A DNA stretch of 64,000 bases, taken from positions 6,200,001 to 6,264,000 of the forward strand of contig NC_058166.1 in NCBI RefSeq assembly GCF_020080835.1. Direction: 5' to 3'. The DNA is from Cotesia glomerata (lineage: Eukaryota; Arthropoda; Insecta; Hymenoptera; Braconidae). A model generated the notes under the pieces. The model was not told the origin of the DNA, searched no databases, and worked only from the letters and a program-made list of their open reading frames with translations. How positions within the stretch are numbered: the first letter of the stretch is position 1; each line of letters starts with the position of its first letter. Below, one piece after another: positions 23,920 to 34,686 of the stretch. A program made the translations under genes and the position numbers.

Positions 23920-26900
23920 ATGGGAGACAATGGTGTAGTCGGTTTGACCGACGAAGAAGTGGCACGAATGACCATACCGGAGCTAAAAGACGAGCTCAGA
24001 GGACGACGCCTCAGGTTGACAGGTCGAAAGCGTGAACTTCTACAGCGGTTGAAGGCTGCGTTGAGATTAGAACGGGAACACGGTGCGCGAGAAGACGACG
24101 ACGAAGAAGCTAACGACGATGACGACGCCGAAGATGAAGAAGAAGAAGAAGCCGAAGGGGACCTGGAAGACGCCGAGGTCATCCCGGAGGGAAACGACGA
24201 AGAAGACGATCAAAACGACCGTGCAACTCCTGTTATTCGGCGACGTGGACCGAAAAGACCCAGCCGCACTCTGTTAAGGCTTGTAGACGTTGAGAACTCA
24301 TTGGAGAAGTTCAGCGGGGATGATTTATTGAATGTTTGCCGTTGGATTGAAGATTTTGAAGAAATGTCAGAAGTATGTGGGTGGACTGATGCTTACAAGG
24401 TTGCGTTCGGAAAAAAGTTGCTAACGGGCTCAGCGCTGGCTTTTGTGCGACAAGAAAAGTGTGCGAAAACGTGGGCAAAGCTCAAAAAAGCCCTGAAGAA
24501 CGAATTTGAGGACGAAGTGACCGACCAGCAGATTCACCGAGAGCTGGCACAAAGAAAGAAGAAAGCTGATGAGACTTTACAGCAATTCATGTACGCTATG
24601 CGTGAAATTGCGGGGCAAGGAACAGTGGATACAAGATCATTAATTGGATATGTTATTCAAGGCATCCCCGACGAAGTAACGAACAAAAGTGTATTGTATG
24701 GTGCCAAAACGATGCAGGAATTAAAAGATCGTTTCAAGCAGTACGAAGCGATGAAGAGAGATATGAAAGCGAAGTCAAGGCTCATCGAGAAGAAGGACGA
24801 CAAGACGAAAAAGCCGGAAACAAAAGGTCATCCGAAGAAACGAGCAGCTGGTGAAAAAAGTGACAAAACGAGGTGTTATAATTGTGGTTGCAAAGATCAC
24901 GTTAGTGCGGAGTGTCCTGATAAGGAAAAAGGTGTGAAGTGTTTTAATTGCAATGAGTTTGGGCACATCGCGGCGCGGTGCCCAGAAAAGAAAAAACAAT
25001 CATATGTGATTTCAAGACCGGAAAAGAAGAAATATATGAAAGAAGTGTCGATAGAGGACTGTAAGTTTATAGCGTTAGTGGATACAGGTAGTGATCTCAC
25101 CTTTATAAGATCGGATGAGTATGCGAAATTAGGATCACCACCACTAGGTAATTGTAAACTTGAATTTGAAGGGTTTGGTTCGACTGGCAATGAAACTTGG
25201 GGCGAATTTACGAGAGTAATGAATGTCGATGGATCCAATTTCCTTGTAACTTTGCATGTAGTATCAAACAAGATTTTGTCAAAACACAGTCTATTGTTAG
25301 GTACTGATTTCTTGGATCAAGTAGAATTGCGAGTCAAGCGGGGGGAAGTGAACTTTTTTCGGCTTGACGAACTGACTGACGAACACAAGGACAGCCCGAA
25401 TATTTTTAGCATAAATCTAGTAGATAAAACTAAGGAAGTAGATTTATCACACGTAAAAGATCCACACTACCGTGAAGCTATCCGCGATATTATTAGGGAG
25501 TACAAACCAGAAAAGACGCGAGACGTTGGGATAACCGCCAAAATCGTTTTGAAGAGTGATAAGCCGGTAGTAAGACGACCGCGTAGGCTAGCACCATGTG
25601 AGAAAAAAGAGGTCGACGATTTAATGAAGCAATGGACAAATGGGGGCATTATAAGACCGTCAAATTCAGAATATGCAAGTCCTATAGTCGTAGTAAGAAA
25701 GAAAGATGGCTCCATCAGAGTCTGTGTTGATTTTCGTGAAGTAAATGAGCTTATTGAATGTCCACATTTTCCATTGCCAATAATTGACGACATTTTAGAC
25801 GCGTTACAAGGGTTCAAGTATTTTACGACGCTGGATCTAAAGAATGGGTTTTTCCATGTTAAAATGCACGAGGATAGTCGTAAATATACATCTTTTGTCA
25901 CGCCAACGGGGCAGTATGAATTTTTAAAATTACCATTCGGTTTAAAGATTTCTCCTATTATATTTCAAAAATATATTACTATGATTTTTAAAGAGCTTAT
26001 AGATAAGGGTATTCTTATAGTTTATATGGACGATATTGTTATTCTTGCGAGAAATCTAAAAGAAGCATGGGAACGTTTACTTACGGTAATAAAAATAGCC
26101 GAACAGTATGGGTTGGTTATAAACTGGGAAAAATGTCGTTTTCTATTGACAGAAATTGAGTATTTGGGGTATGTTGTTTCAGAAAACACCATAAAACCGT
26201 CTACTCATAAAACTAATGCCGTTGCTAATTTTCCCAAACCAACATCTGTTAAAAAGGTTCAAAGTTTCTTGGGACTGACGGGGTATTTCCGAAAGTTTAT
26301 TAGGGGTTACGCGAAGATTGCTAAGCTGTTAACAGATTTGTTAAAGAAAGACGTAAGATTCCATTTTGGAGACCAAGAGACTGAAGCATACGAGACCTTG
26401 AAGACAGTACTTACCAATGGTCCTGTGTTAAAATTATACAGAATAGGGGCCAAGACTGAATTGCACACAGATGCGTCTATGGAAGGGTACGGGGCAATAT
26501 TGATGCAATTAGATCCAGATGACGGGAAATTCCATCCGGTTTATTTTGCCAGTGGAAAAACAACTCCTGCAGAGCCCAAGTATACTAGTTATGAGTTAGA
26601 AGTACTAGCTATTATAAAAGCATTAGTTAAGTTTAGAGTGTATTTGTTGCCTATACCATTTACTATTGTAACTGATTGTCAAGCGTTTACGATGACGATG
26701 AAAAAGAAAGATATGTGTTTGCGTGTTGCCAGATGGGCTTTGTTGTTGGGTGATTTTAAATATCAAGTACAGCATCGGCCAGGTAAAAGTATGCAGCATG
26801 TCGATGCTTTAAGCCGAAATCCATTACCGAGTATTATGTATGTAAGTGAGAGTGAAGGTGGGCTGATTGCACGTTTAAGAAGTGCACAAAACAAGGACAA

Positions 26901-28104
26901 CGAAGTCCGTAAGCTGATAGATGCCGTAACGTGCAGCCAGACCGATGGGTATGCTATTAGAAATAATATTTTGTACAAAAATTGTAAAGACGATTTGTTA
27001 ATTGTAGTACCTAAGGCCATGCAGACTCAGGTAGTCAGCCAGGCACACGAGCGTGGCCACTTTGGGGTCACAAAAACCGAAGCAATTATCAAGCAAGACT
27101 TCTGGTTTAAGGGGCTACGAGAAGAGGTCGAGCACGTGATAGCAAATTGTTTAGATTGCATTTTAGCTGAGCGGAAGTTGGGTAAACAAGAAGGGTATTT
27201 AAACCCTTTAGACAAAGGAGACACGCCGTTGGACACCTACCATATTGACCATGTGGGCCCGATGACTGCTACAAAGAAAAGATACGTGCACATTTTTGTA
27301 GTTGTAGATGCATTTACAAAGTTTACGTGGCTTTATCCTACCAGATCTACCGATGCAGCAGAGGTATTAGACAGATTGATGAAGCAAGCTGCTGTGTTTG
27401 GGAATCCAAAACGAATCATCTCTGACCGAGGAACAGCGTTTACATCTAATGCGTTCAAGGACTATTGTACCAAGGAGGGCATTTACCATTCACTAATTAC
27501 GACAGGAGTTCCCAGGGGGAACGGGCAGGTAGAGAGAGTTAACCGAACCCTCATACCATTGTTAACAAAATTGACAGCGCCAAATCCAGATGATTGGTAT
27601 AAGCACGTTGATAAAGTGCAAAAGTTTTTGAATTCTACGGTTAACCGAAGCACTGGGAAAACGCCATTTCAGTTGCTTGTTGGAGTAGATATGCGGCTCA
27701 AAGAAGATGTTCAAATTAGGGAGTTAATTGAAGCAGAGTGGATGACGCAATTTGAAGAAAACCGATGTGCGTTACGTGAGGAGGCAGCAAAGGCGATAAC
27801 CGAAGCCCAAGAAAGAAACAGAAGAAACTATAACAAAGGAAGAAAGGATGCCAAGCAGTATGAGAGTGACGATTTAGTGGCCATAAAAAGGACGCAGTTT
27901 GGAGCGGGTCTAAAACTGAAAGGTAAATTTTTGGGTCCGTATCGCGTAGTGCGAGCGTTGCGGAATGACCGCTACACGGTTCAAAAGGTTGGGGAGCATG
28001 AGGGCCCAAATCAAACGTCACCGACTGCCGATTTTATGAAGCTTTGGACTGCCAACGACGAGGATGAAGATTCAAACAGCAGCGAGGTAGAAGAAGACAT
28101 CTGA
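23920..28104 (+). CDS. Gag-Pol polyprotein (1,394 aa) with N-terminal SAP domain
   Basis: A single ORF with no frameshift between Gag and Pol. Residues about 13-48 (MTIPELKDELRGRRLRLTG and following) match the SAP DNA-binding fold. An acidic stretch follows (about 60-100), then a retrotransposon Gag domain (about 110-270) and two CCHC knuckles (CYNCGCKDHVSAEC, CFNCNEFGHIAARC). The aspartic protease reads ALVDTGSDLTF. The reverse transcriptase has YMDD near residue 700, and RNase H has LHTDAS near 848. The integrase has its HHCC finger (HERGHFG to CLDC) near 1040-1085 and a DDE core: IDHVGP, ISDRGTAF, GQVERVNR. All catalytic residues I checked are present. The C-terminus has no chromodomain. 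The start is the first in-frame ATG after the primer-binding site. Products would form virus-like particles and integrate cDNA. Confidence 0.95.
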   Translation: MGDNGVVGLTDEEVARMTIPELKDELRGRRLRLTGRKRELLQRLKAALRLEREHGAREDDDEEANDDDDAEDEEEEEAEGDLEDAEVIPEGNDEEDDQNDRATPVIRRRGPKRPSRTLLRLVDVENSLEKFSGDDLLNVCRWIEDFEEMSEVCGWTDAYKVAFGKKLLTGSALAFVRQEKCAKTWAKLKKALKNEFEDEVTDQQIHRELAQRKKKADETLQQFMYAMREIAGQGTVDTRSLIGYVIQGIPDEVTNKSVLYGAKTMQELKDRFKQYEAMKRDMKAKSRLIEKKDDKTKKPETKGHPKKRAAGEKSDKTRCYNCGCKDHVSAECPDKEKGVKCFNCNEFGHIAARCPEKKKQSYVISRPEKKKYMKEVSIEDCKFIALVDTGSDLTFIRSDEYAKLGSPPLGNCKLEFEGFGSTGNETWGEFTRVMNVDGSNFLVTLHVVSNKILSKHSLLLGTDFLDQVELRVKRGEVNFFRLDELTDEHKDSPNIFSINLVDKTKEVDLSHVKDPHYREAIRDIIREYKPEKTRDVGITAKIVLKSDKPVVRRPRRLAPCEKKEVDDLMKQWTNGGIIRPSNSEYASPIVVVRKKDGSIRVCVDFREVNELIECPHFPLPIIDDILDALQGFKYFTTLDLKNGFFHVKMHEDSRKYTSFVTPTGQYEFLKLPFGLKISPIIFQKYITMIFKELIDKGILIVYMDDIVILARNLKEAWERLLTVIKIAEQYGLVINWEKCRFLLTEIEYLGYVVSENTIKPSTHKTNAVANFPKPTSVKKVQSFLGLTGYFRKFIRGYAKIAKLLTDLLKKDVRFHFGDQETEAYETLKTVLTNGPVLKLYRIGAKTELHTDASMEGYGAILMQLDPDDGKFHPVYFASGKTTPAEPKYTSYELEVLAIIKALVKFRVYLLPIPFTIVTDCQAFTMTMKKKDMCLRVARWALLLGDFKYQVQHRPGKSMQHVDALSRNPLPSIMYVSESEGGLIARLRSAQNKDNEVRKLIDAVTCSQTDGYAIRNNILYKNCKDDLLIVVPKAMQTQVVSQAHERGHFGVTKTEAIIKQDFWFKGLREEVEHVIANCLDCILAERKLGKQEGYLNPLDKGDTPLDTYHIDHVGPMTATKKRYVHIFVVVDAFTKFTWLYPTRSTDAAEVLDRLMKQAAVFGNPKRIISDRGTAFTSNAFKDYCTKEGIYHSLITTGVPRGNGQVERVNRTLIPLLTKLTAPNPDDWYKHVDKVQKFLNSTVNRSTGKTPFQLLVGVDMRLKEDVQIRELIEAEWMTQFEENRCALREEAAKAITEAQERNRRNYNKGRKDAKQYESDDLVAIKRTQFGAGLKLKGKFLGPYRVVRALRNDRYTVQKVGEHEGPNQTSPTADFMKLWTANDEDEDSNSSEVEEDI

Positions 28105-28132
28105 GGGCAGATGTCCTTGCCGGATGGCCGAG

Positions 28133-28511
28133 TGTAATATCAAAAATAAAAAGAATATACGCCAAAAGCGTAGGCCATCAGGTAGTATTTAAGTTTAGCT
28201 GTAAGATACGATATCTGGAGTGTATGAGTGCAAGAGAGAAAGAATAAGAACGAGAGTATGTACTAAGGTACGTAGGTATGATTTTTGAGAGATGCCAGAG
28301 TAAGTACGAAGAGTGGGAAAAGGGGATGAGTGCTGAGGGTCAGTTGACCTGTGTGTAAAAGTTAGTTCTATACGAGCATTTGACAAAGACGTGCCATTTT
28401 TCTTGTAAGACATTGTTCTAAATAAACTTACAATCATTTTAGATTCGACTAGTCATCACTTCTAGAAATAAGAACCTTATCCCTAGTTATCCATCTACAG
28501 GGGATATCACA
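28133..28511 (+). repeat. 3' LTR (379 bp)
   Basis: Same ends as the 5' LTR with one visible substitution. It is followed by the second TAAA target duplication. Confidence 0.95.
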
Positions 28512-28515
28512 TAAA

Positions 28516-31500
28516 ATACAGACTGAAAACAAAGCAGCATTCTTGGCCTTTACAAAACGGTCATTGGATTTACCACGCTTCAAATGCATATCCTGTCAAA
28601 AGTTAGTTTTCAGAAAAGATGTTACTGAATTGAGTAAATTGCGTCAGCCTATTTCAAATGAAATATGGAATAATTTAATTAACTTTATTAATGAACAAGA
28701 TCCAACTATGAATAGCGATTTTATTTGTAACTATTGTTTGCGAAAAATTCGCTCTGGATCTATGCCTCCAACTTGCTTACTGAACAATATGTATGTTGGA
28801 AAAATTCCAAATGAAATTTTCACATTAAATGAGTATGAAAAAGTACTTATACAGCGAGCAAAAGCATTTCAAGTAGTTCAAAGATTAGGAACCGTTGCTA
28901 AAAAAAATCTACCTCATACTATGCGAATACAAAAACTCAAAGGTCAAACATTTCATCTTCCCTTGCCAATAGAAGAAACGCTCAAAAAAATTTGTTCTAC
29001 AACTGATCCTTTGAATAAACATCATGAGTTGTACATTGTGATGCGTAGTATACCTACAAAGTCAAATGTTATATGGGAGAAAATGGTTAGCTTAGAAAAT
29101 GTATTCAGAGTATTGACATGGTTAAAGAGTAATAATACTCTTTACTCTGAAATTAAATTACCACAATGTCCTCAAAATTTACGTGAATGGTTAGATTCAA
29201 AGAATATTTCATTTCAAATTGAAATGAATGAAGATGAAAATTGTGAAAATACAATAAACGGTGAAAAAAATAATATAGTTAGTGAAGCAGAGATTCTTAA
29301 TGATCAAAACGTTGAGGAGCTAAGTAATAAGTCAGAAGATCGAGAAAATAAAGGAGAGAATCATAGTATTACTAAAGAACATAGCTATAGTAAAATATCA
29401 TCTGTCAGAGACAGAAGTATAAATTCTAGTGATCACACTTACAGTACAATATCATTGTCAACAAAAGACAAAGAGAGTACTGATAAAATTGATATTCAAA
29501 AAAGTAAAAGTAAAACATCTCAACATCAAGCTATGATTACTCAAGTATTAAATCCAGAGAGTTCTCAATATGCCCAATACACTATATATCCTCTTCACGA
29601 TAAAAGAAAGAATGAAACTTCAACAAATATGTATCAAATGTTAAAAATTAATGAAAAAGCATTAGACAATCGATTGAAAACATTAGACTTACAATGTTTT
29701 CCAGATTTATATCCTTATGGTAAAAACGGTCAATGTGAAGAAAGAGAAGTACGTATAACTGCTTTCGAATTTATTAAACCAAAATTAAAATCAGCTGATT
29801 CACGTTTTCGTCTAAATCAGCAATATTTGTTCTTTTTATTAAATGACGCTAACATTCGTCAGCTTGGTGCAGGTGTTTATCATACGCTGGATGTTACAAA
29901 TTCTCGTGAAAGATACACAGCGGGAAGTTATTTGAAACATCTCAAAGATGGTCAGTTAGAAGCAAATTTAACAACTCTATTTGCTCGACTTCGAAATTCA
30001 GAACAATTTTGGAGTAAGCCTAGAAATAATTTGGCATGTATGACACGTCATTACGGACCTGCAACATGGTTTTTTACTGTCAGTCCTGCTGAATGGCTTT
30101 GGGATGATTTAATTGAGTATATAAAGGAAATTAATGCTCCACATTTTGATAAACTATCTGCAAGTGAAGTAATTGCAGCTGACTCAGTATCAGTTTCAAG
30201 ATTTATTGACAGTAAATTTCAAGCTGTTCTTGAATTCATCAAGTCCGATAGCCAACCTCTCGGTCCACTCAGTCATTACTTTTGGCGCCGAGAATATCAA
30301 GGTAGAGGAATTCAACATTTTCATTTAATACTTTGGGTAGAAGGTGCTCCGATAATGGGTATTAACACCAATGAAGAAGTTGTTGAATTTATCATGAAAT
30401 ACGTAACTTGTAAGTTACCTGATAGAAAAATATCACCAACACTTCACAGACGCGTAACTACACATCAACAACACAATCACAATAGTTACTGCTTACGAAC
30501 AAAGAAACTCAAGTCAGGTAAAGTTAGTAAAGCTTGTCGATTCGGATTTCCACGGCCTGTTTCTGAAAACTTTGTAATTCGTGATACTGCTACTCCAATA
30601 GCCGGGCGTAGAAACTTAAAAAGTAAAAGCCGACTGTATGATCTTCCTCGTAATGAGAACGAAGTAAATATTAATGATTACAATCCATCAGTTTTATCTG
30701 TCTGGGAAGGAAATATGGATATCCAATTTATTGGAGAAAAATCTACGATACTGACACAATATGTCACAAAATATGCTACGAAAAGAGAAATAACTAAATC
30801 ATCAGAAACAATTAACGAAATTAACTCAACCAAAACTTTACCACAGCTTTTGTGGAAGATTGCGTTTCGTAGTTTGACTCACAGAGAAGTCGGAGCTCTA
30901 GAAGCTGCTGATACTTTGTTGGGCATTTCTCTACATGGTACAGATTCAGAAACTATCATTAAATGGTTAGATGTCCGAATGATAAGAAATAGAAAGTTGA
31001 AAACCAAAGAAGAAATTGAAGAATTAGTACGTAATGATCCCGAATCAACTGAGATATTTTGTCCTTCATTAATTGATGATTATTATCCTAATCGTCCTAA
31101 AGATTTAGAAAATTTATGCTTGTATAATTTTGCTAAATGGTACGATACAACTAAGACAGAACCAAAAAATAATATTAATGAGTATTATGAAATACGTCCA
31201 GGATTATTTTTGAAAAAACGGTTAAGATGTTATTTAATTAATCATTTTAGATATAATATTGCAAATCGACCAGAGGATTATTTCTACTCATTGTTATTAT
31301 TATTTCAACCATGGCGTAATATAGATGAGCTTAAAAATGGATTTGAAACTTACACAGAGTCATTTACTCATCAGCAGTATATGCTTCAACAAGCTAATGA
31401 TTATCATGAATACAATGAAGAATTTGAAAAAGGTTTAGAATACATAAAAACATTGATTGAAAATAAATGCAATAATGACGATGATAATAATGATGATTCT

Positions 31501-31923
31501 CAGAAAAAGTCATCAAACTGTGATGCTGCCGAAATACATATAATAGCTAAAGAAATCAATGATGCTGCACAAAAGCATGATAATAATAATTGTACTCTAG
31601 CTGATATGATTAATAACATGAACGCTGATCAAATGAAAGTTTTTGAAAAAATTAAAAATAACGTATTATCTGATAATACTAAATTAAGATTGTATGTTAG
31701 CGGAGAAGGTGGTACAGGAAAAAGTTTTCTAATTAATGTAATAAAACGTTGGATTAGAGAAGAATTGAATCGAGAAACAGTTGTAACAGCCCCTACTGGG
31801 ATTGCTGCTTTCAATATTAATGGATTGACTATACATCGAGTATTTCAATTGCCTGTCAAACATGGTTTCACACCATCTTATACGCAATTGTCTGACAATG
31901 TGCTAAAAGCATTACGTGATTAG
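28516..31923 (+). pseudogene. Helitron protein, middle part: DUF6570, HUH Rep and start of PIF1 helicase
   Basis: The frame resumes immediately after the target duplication. A Cys-containing N-terminal segment (CISCQKLV, CNYCLRKI) and the MPPTCLLNNMYVGKIPNEI block are typical of the DUF6570 region of Helitron proteins. The Rep domain has the two-His motif in GIQHFHLILW (about 30310) and the paired tyrosines in YVTKYATK (about 30757), which nick DNA for rolling-circle transposition. The helicase begins with Walker A GEGGTGKS (about 31700) and TAPTGIAAFNI. The frame ends at an in-frame TAG (31921-31923) just before Walker B, which would truncate the helicase unless suppressed. Asp/Asn and Ser-rich linkers separate the domains. 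Confidence 0.88.
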
Positions 31924-33978
31924 TTACAAAACACAACGCTGTTTATCATTGATGAGATATCAATGGTCTCAAATATTACTCTGATATATATACATTTAAG
32001 ACTAGTAGAAATTTTTGATGTCGATGATTGGTTCGGAGGTAAACATGTTGTTGTTTTCGGAGATTTACTCCAACTCCCTCCTGTACATGAAAATCCAAGT
32101 TATGTTACATTATCATCTCAAGATGCTGAAAAGTACGTTGGGTCATTGTCTAGTATTAACTTATGGACCGACTTATTCTGTTATGAAGAACTAAGAATTA
32201 ATATGAGACAAAAAACTGATAATATTTATGGTCAGCTGCTTTCTCGAGTACGAGTTGCTTCTATGACTAATGACGACATCAGATTATTGGAGCAGAGAAA
32301 AATTACTATTGATCCATCTCTTTCGTATAATGAGAAATTACATGAAATATGTAATTACATTGATAAATTGCCGTCGGATTCAGTCTGTTTGGTACCTACG
32401 TGTAAGCAATGTGATTTAATAAATTCAGTTATGACGAGTAAAATTTCTTCTGAAGAAATTATACTGACGGCTCGTGACCACTTAGATTGCAATAAATCAT
32501 TAATAAAAAAAGTATCTGACACTTTAAATAAAATAGAAGACAATGCTAGTCAATCAGCTGGACTTGCTAAAACTATAACAATAAAAATTGGTGCGAAAGT
32601 TATGTTACGTCGAAATATTGATGTTACTCTTGGTCTAGTCAATGGTGCTATTGGAACAGTTAAATCAGTCTCTAAGTCGATTGATGGGAGTGAAATACAA
32701 ACTATTAATATAGACTTTGGTGCAGATACCGAGTACGCTATTGAGAAGATTAAAGTCAAATTTCAATTATTTGAAAGAGCTTTCGTTGTAAGAGAACAAT
32801 TCTCATTATGCTTGAGTTATGCAGTGACTATTCATAAGAGTCAAGGTTTAAGTCTAAAAAATGCCATCATTGAAGCAGGAAACACTATTTTTAATGTTGG
32901 TCAAATTTATGTTGCCCTATCTCGTGTAACAGAGTTACGTGGATTACATTTAATCAATTTTGATCCACATTCCGTTAAAGCAAGCTCTTCAGCAATTAAA
33001 GAATATAATCGTTTAAGGAAAATTTATAGGTCTGATTTACCTAGCATACCAATTCCTGATACACGGTGGCAAAAAGTATGGGACATGATTTGGGCAGTCG
33101 ACGAACATTCTATTCAAATTGAACCCAAAAATGCAAAAAAAGCTTCCCTTAGTTTATCAGAATTTCGAGGTATCGAAAACTGTGATAACGTTTCCGATGG
33201 TTTTAATTCAATTATTCAATGTATGTTTAATAATATAATAATTAGAAAATTATTAATCAATCATGGCCTAAAGAATCAATCTGTCAACAATAAACTTAGT
33301 AATTTATTTAGCAAATATAATAATCGCAAATTAGTTTTAAAGTCCAGTGACATTAAAGAGTTATTAATAGAGCAGCCTTGTTCTATTACAAATAACGATC
33401 CTGTATCAGTATTTCTTAAAATTTGTGATGATAATTGTGATATTAGAAATTTAGTGCAATTTAAATTAGAAATTAATGATCGATGCAAAACGTGCAATTA
33501 TTCTAATTCTTACAGTATATTAGAAAATGTATTACATGTTTCAATATATGATGAGAAAAAAACATTTGAACTACAAGAATTAATTGATTCATCATTTGGA
33601 TATTGGTTTACTAATTTAAAATTATGTGGAAATTGTAAAGAAGTCAAAGAAACCCTAACAAAAATTTCATTTAATTCCTTGCAACAGATATTAGTTGTGA
33701 AATTACATTTGTCCACCAAAAGAAAAAATAAATTAACAAATAGGAAAAAAGGATTTATAAAATCGGTGCCCAAAGCAAAAATAACATTATGTAATACAAA
33801 TTATTCTGTTGTAAGTGCTATCTTTGACTCTTCAAAAGATGGTAATTCTACAAATCGTCATGTTGCAATGATTAAACATAATTTATCTTGGATCCAAATA
33901 GATGATGAGACTGTACAATCAGTAAGATGGCCTGCGAATTCTAAAAGTGCTTACGTATTTTTCTTACAAAAGAAGTAA
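31924..33978 (+). pseudogene. Helitron protein, C-terminal part: PIF1 helicase core plus USP-like domain
   Basis: Same frame as the preceding segment, directly after the TAG. Helicase motifs continue with LFIIDEISM, VFGDLLQLPPV, the C-terminal TIHKSQGLS and YVALSRV. From about 33160 to the end is a ubiquitin-specific protease-like fold. It has the Cys-box region (GIENCDNVSDGFNSIIQ), a zinc pair (CKTC and CGNC), QQILVVKLHLSTKR, and the His-box region (NRHVAMIKHNLSWIQIDDE) ending AYVFFLQ. The position of the usual catalytic Cys (NTCYxNS in active enzymes) reads VSDGFNS, so the nucleophile appears lost. It may act as a ubiquitin-binding module (inference). An internal TTG or ATG (31963) is the first possible restart, but without Walker A no active helicase would result. 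Confidence 0.85.
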
Positions 33979-34236
33979 ATTGAAACTTGACGTATATATA
34001 ACATCTCAATACTTGAAATATATTACCCTATCTTGAACTTAACCAAAAATTAAATTAAATAACTACTGCTAATAACTTCTTTTAAATTAAAAAAAAAAAA
34101 TCCTTAAATGAACACAAACAACAAAACAAAAATTTTAATAATTGTAATACTAAGTAAAAAAAAATAATAATAATAATAATTTACTTTTTAAATAAATTTA
34201 AAAAATAATAGTACTATTACAGGATCAATTACAAAT

Positions 34237-34650
34237 AATTTATTAGGATTTGATTTTCAAAATTAACGAACAAATCACCTTTTATATGACAATAGCTTTG
34301 CCTGCATTAATTCATTTATTTATGAATTTTTAATTTTGCGCGGGAAAAGTTTAATTTTAAAATTAAGAATGTAAAAATATTTTATAAATACAAAATTTCT
34401 AGAACAAACCTTCAAACAACTTTACATGTGTATGTTTCTAAACATATTTTTTTTGATTAAATTTCATTTATTAATTAGAGTAAATACACAACAGGCTAAA
34501 CATTGTTTGAGTTTTACTTTCTTCGGACAAGCCAGCTGTTCAAGATCTAGGCAATTCTCATTGGACCGTGTACATATTCTATAATTTCGTTGTCGTTGCC
34601 TATCGGTGGCATTGTTATCCAATTGAGCGGGTTTCAAATAATGATAAATT
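34237..34650. repeat. Dispersed fifth copy of the ~0.8-kb repeat (partial)
   Basis: ATTAGGATTTGATTTTCAAA, TTGCGCGGGAAAAG, TTTCTAGAACAAACC, GTTCAAGATCTAGGCA and GGTGGCATTGTTA occur in the same order as in the array at 12.1-15.3 kb. It lacks the trinucleotide tail. Confidence 0.85.
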
Positions 34651-34686
34651 TTAAGTGATAGGTATCCGAACAAAAACAGATTTACT

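Larger units (their letters stand above)
23453..28511 (+). mobile_element. Young Ty3/Gypsy LTR retrotransposon inserted in the Helitron ORF
   Basis: 5,059 bp with two 379-bp LTRs that differ at one position I can see (CCTTAGCCC at 23797 versus CCTTATCCC in the right copy). It has a 4-bp TAAA duplication, a primer-binding site, and one uninterrupted gag-pol ORF. It appears complete, and the near-identical LTRs point to recent insertion. There is no env ORF. Confidence 0.95.
20125..33978 (+). mobile_element. Helitron (degenerate), split by an LTR retrotransposon; ends not located
   Basis: One long reading frame on the plus strand, open from about 20697 and continuing on both sides of the Gypsy element at 23453-28511, encodes a Helitron Rep-helicase with extra protease-type domains. 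The start given is only a guess at the left side. I did not find a convincing 5' TC end or a 3' hairpin followed by CTRR. A short palindrome AATAGTACTATT lies at 34208-34219. The interval 33979-34236 is non-coding AT-rich sequence, perhaps the 3' UTR. Confidence 0.8.

Noticed and set aside
34208..34219. AATAGTACTATT palindrome as the Helitron 3' hairpin
   Set aside because: Too short and not followed by CTRR at the usual distance.
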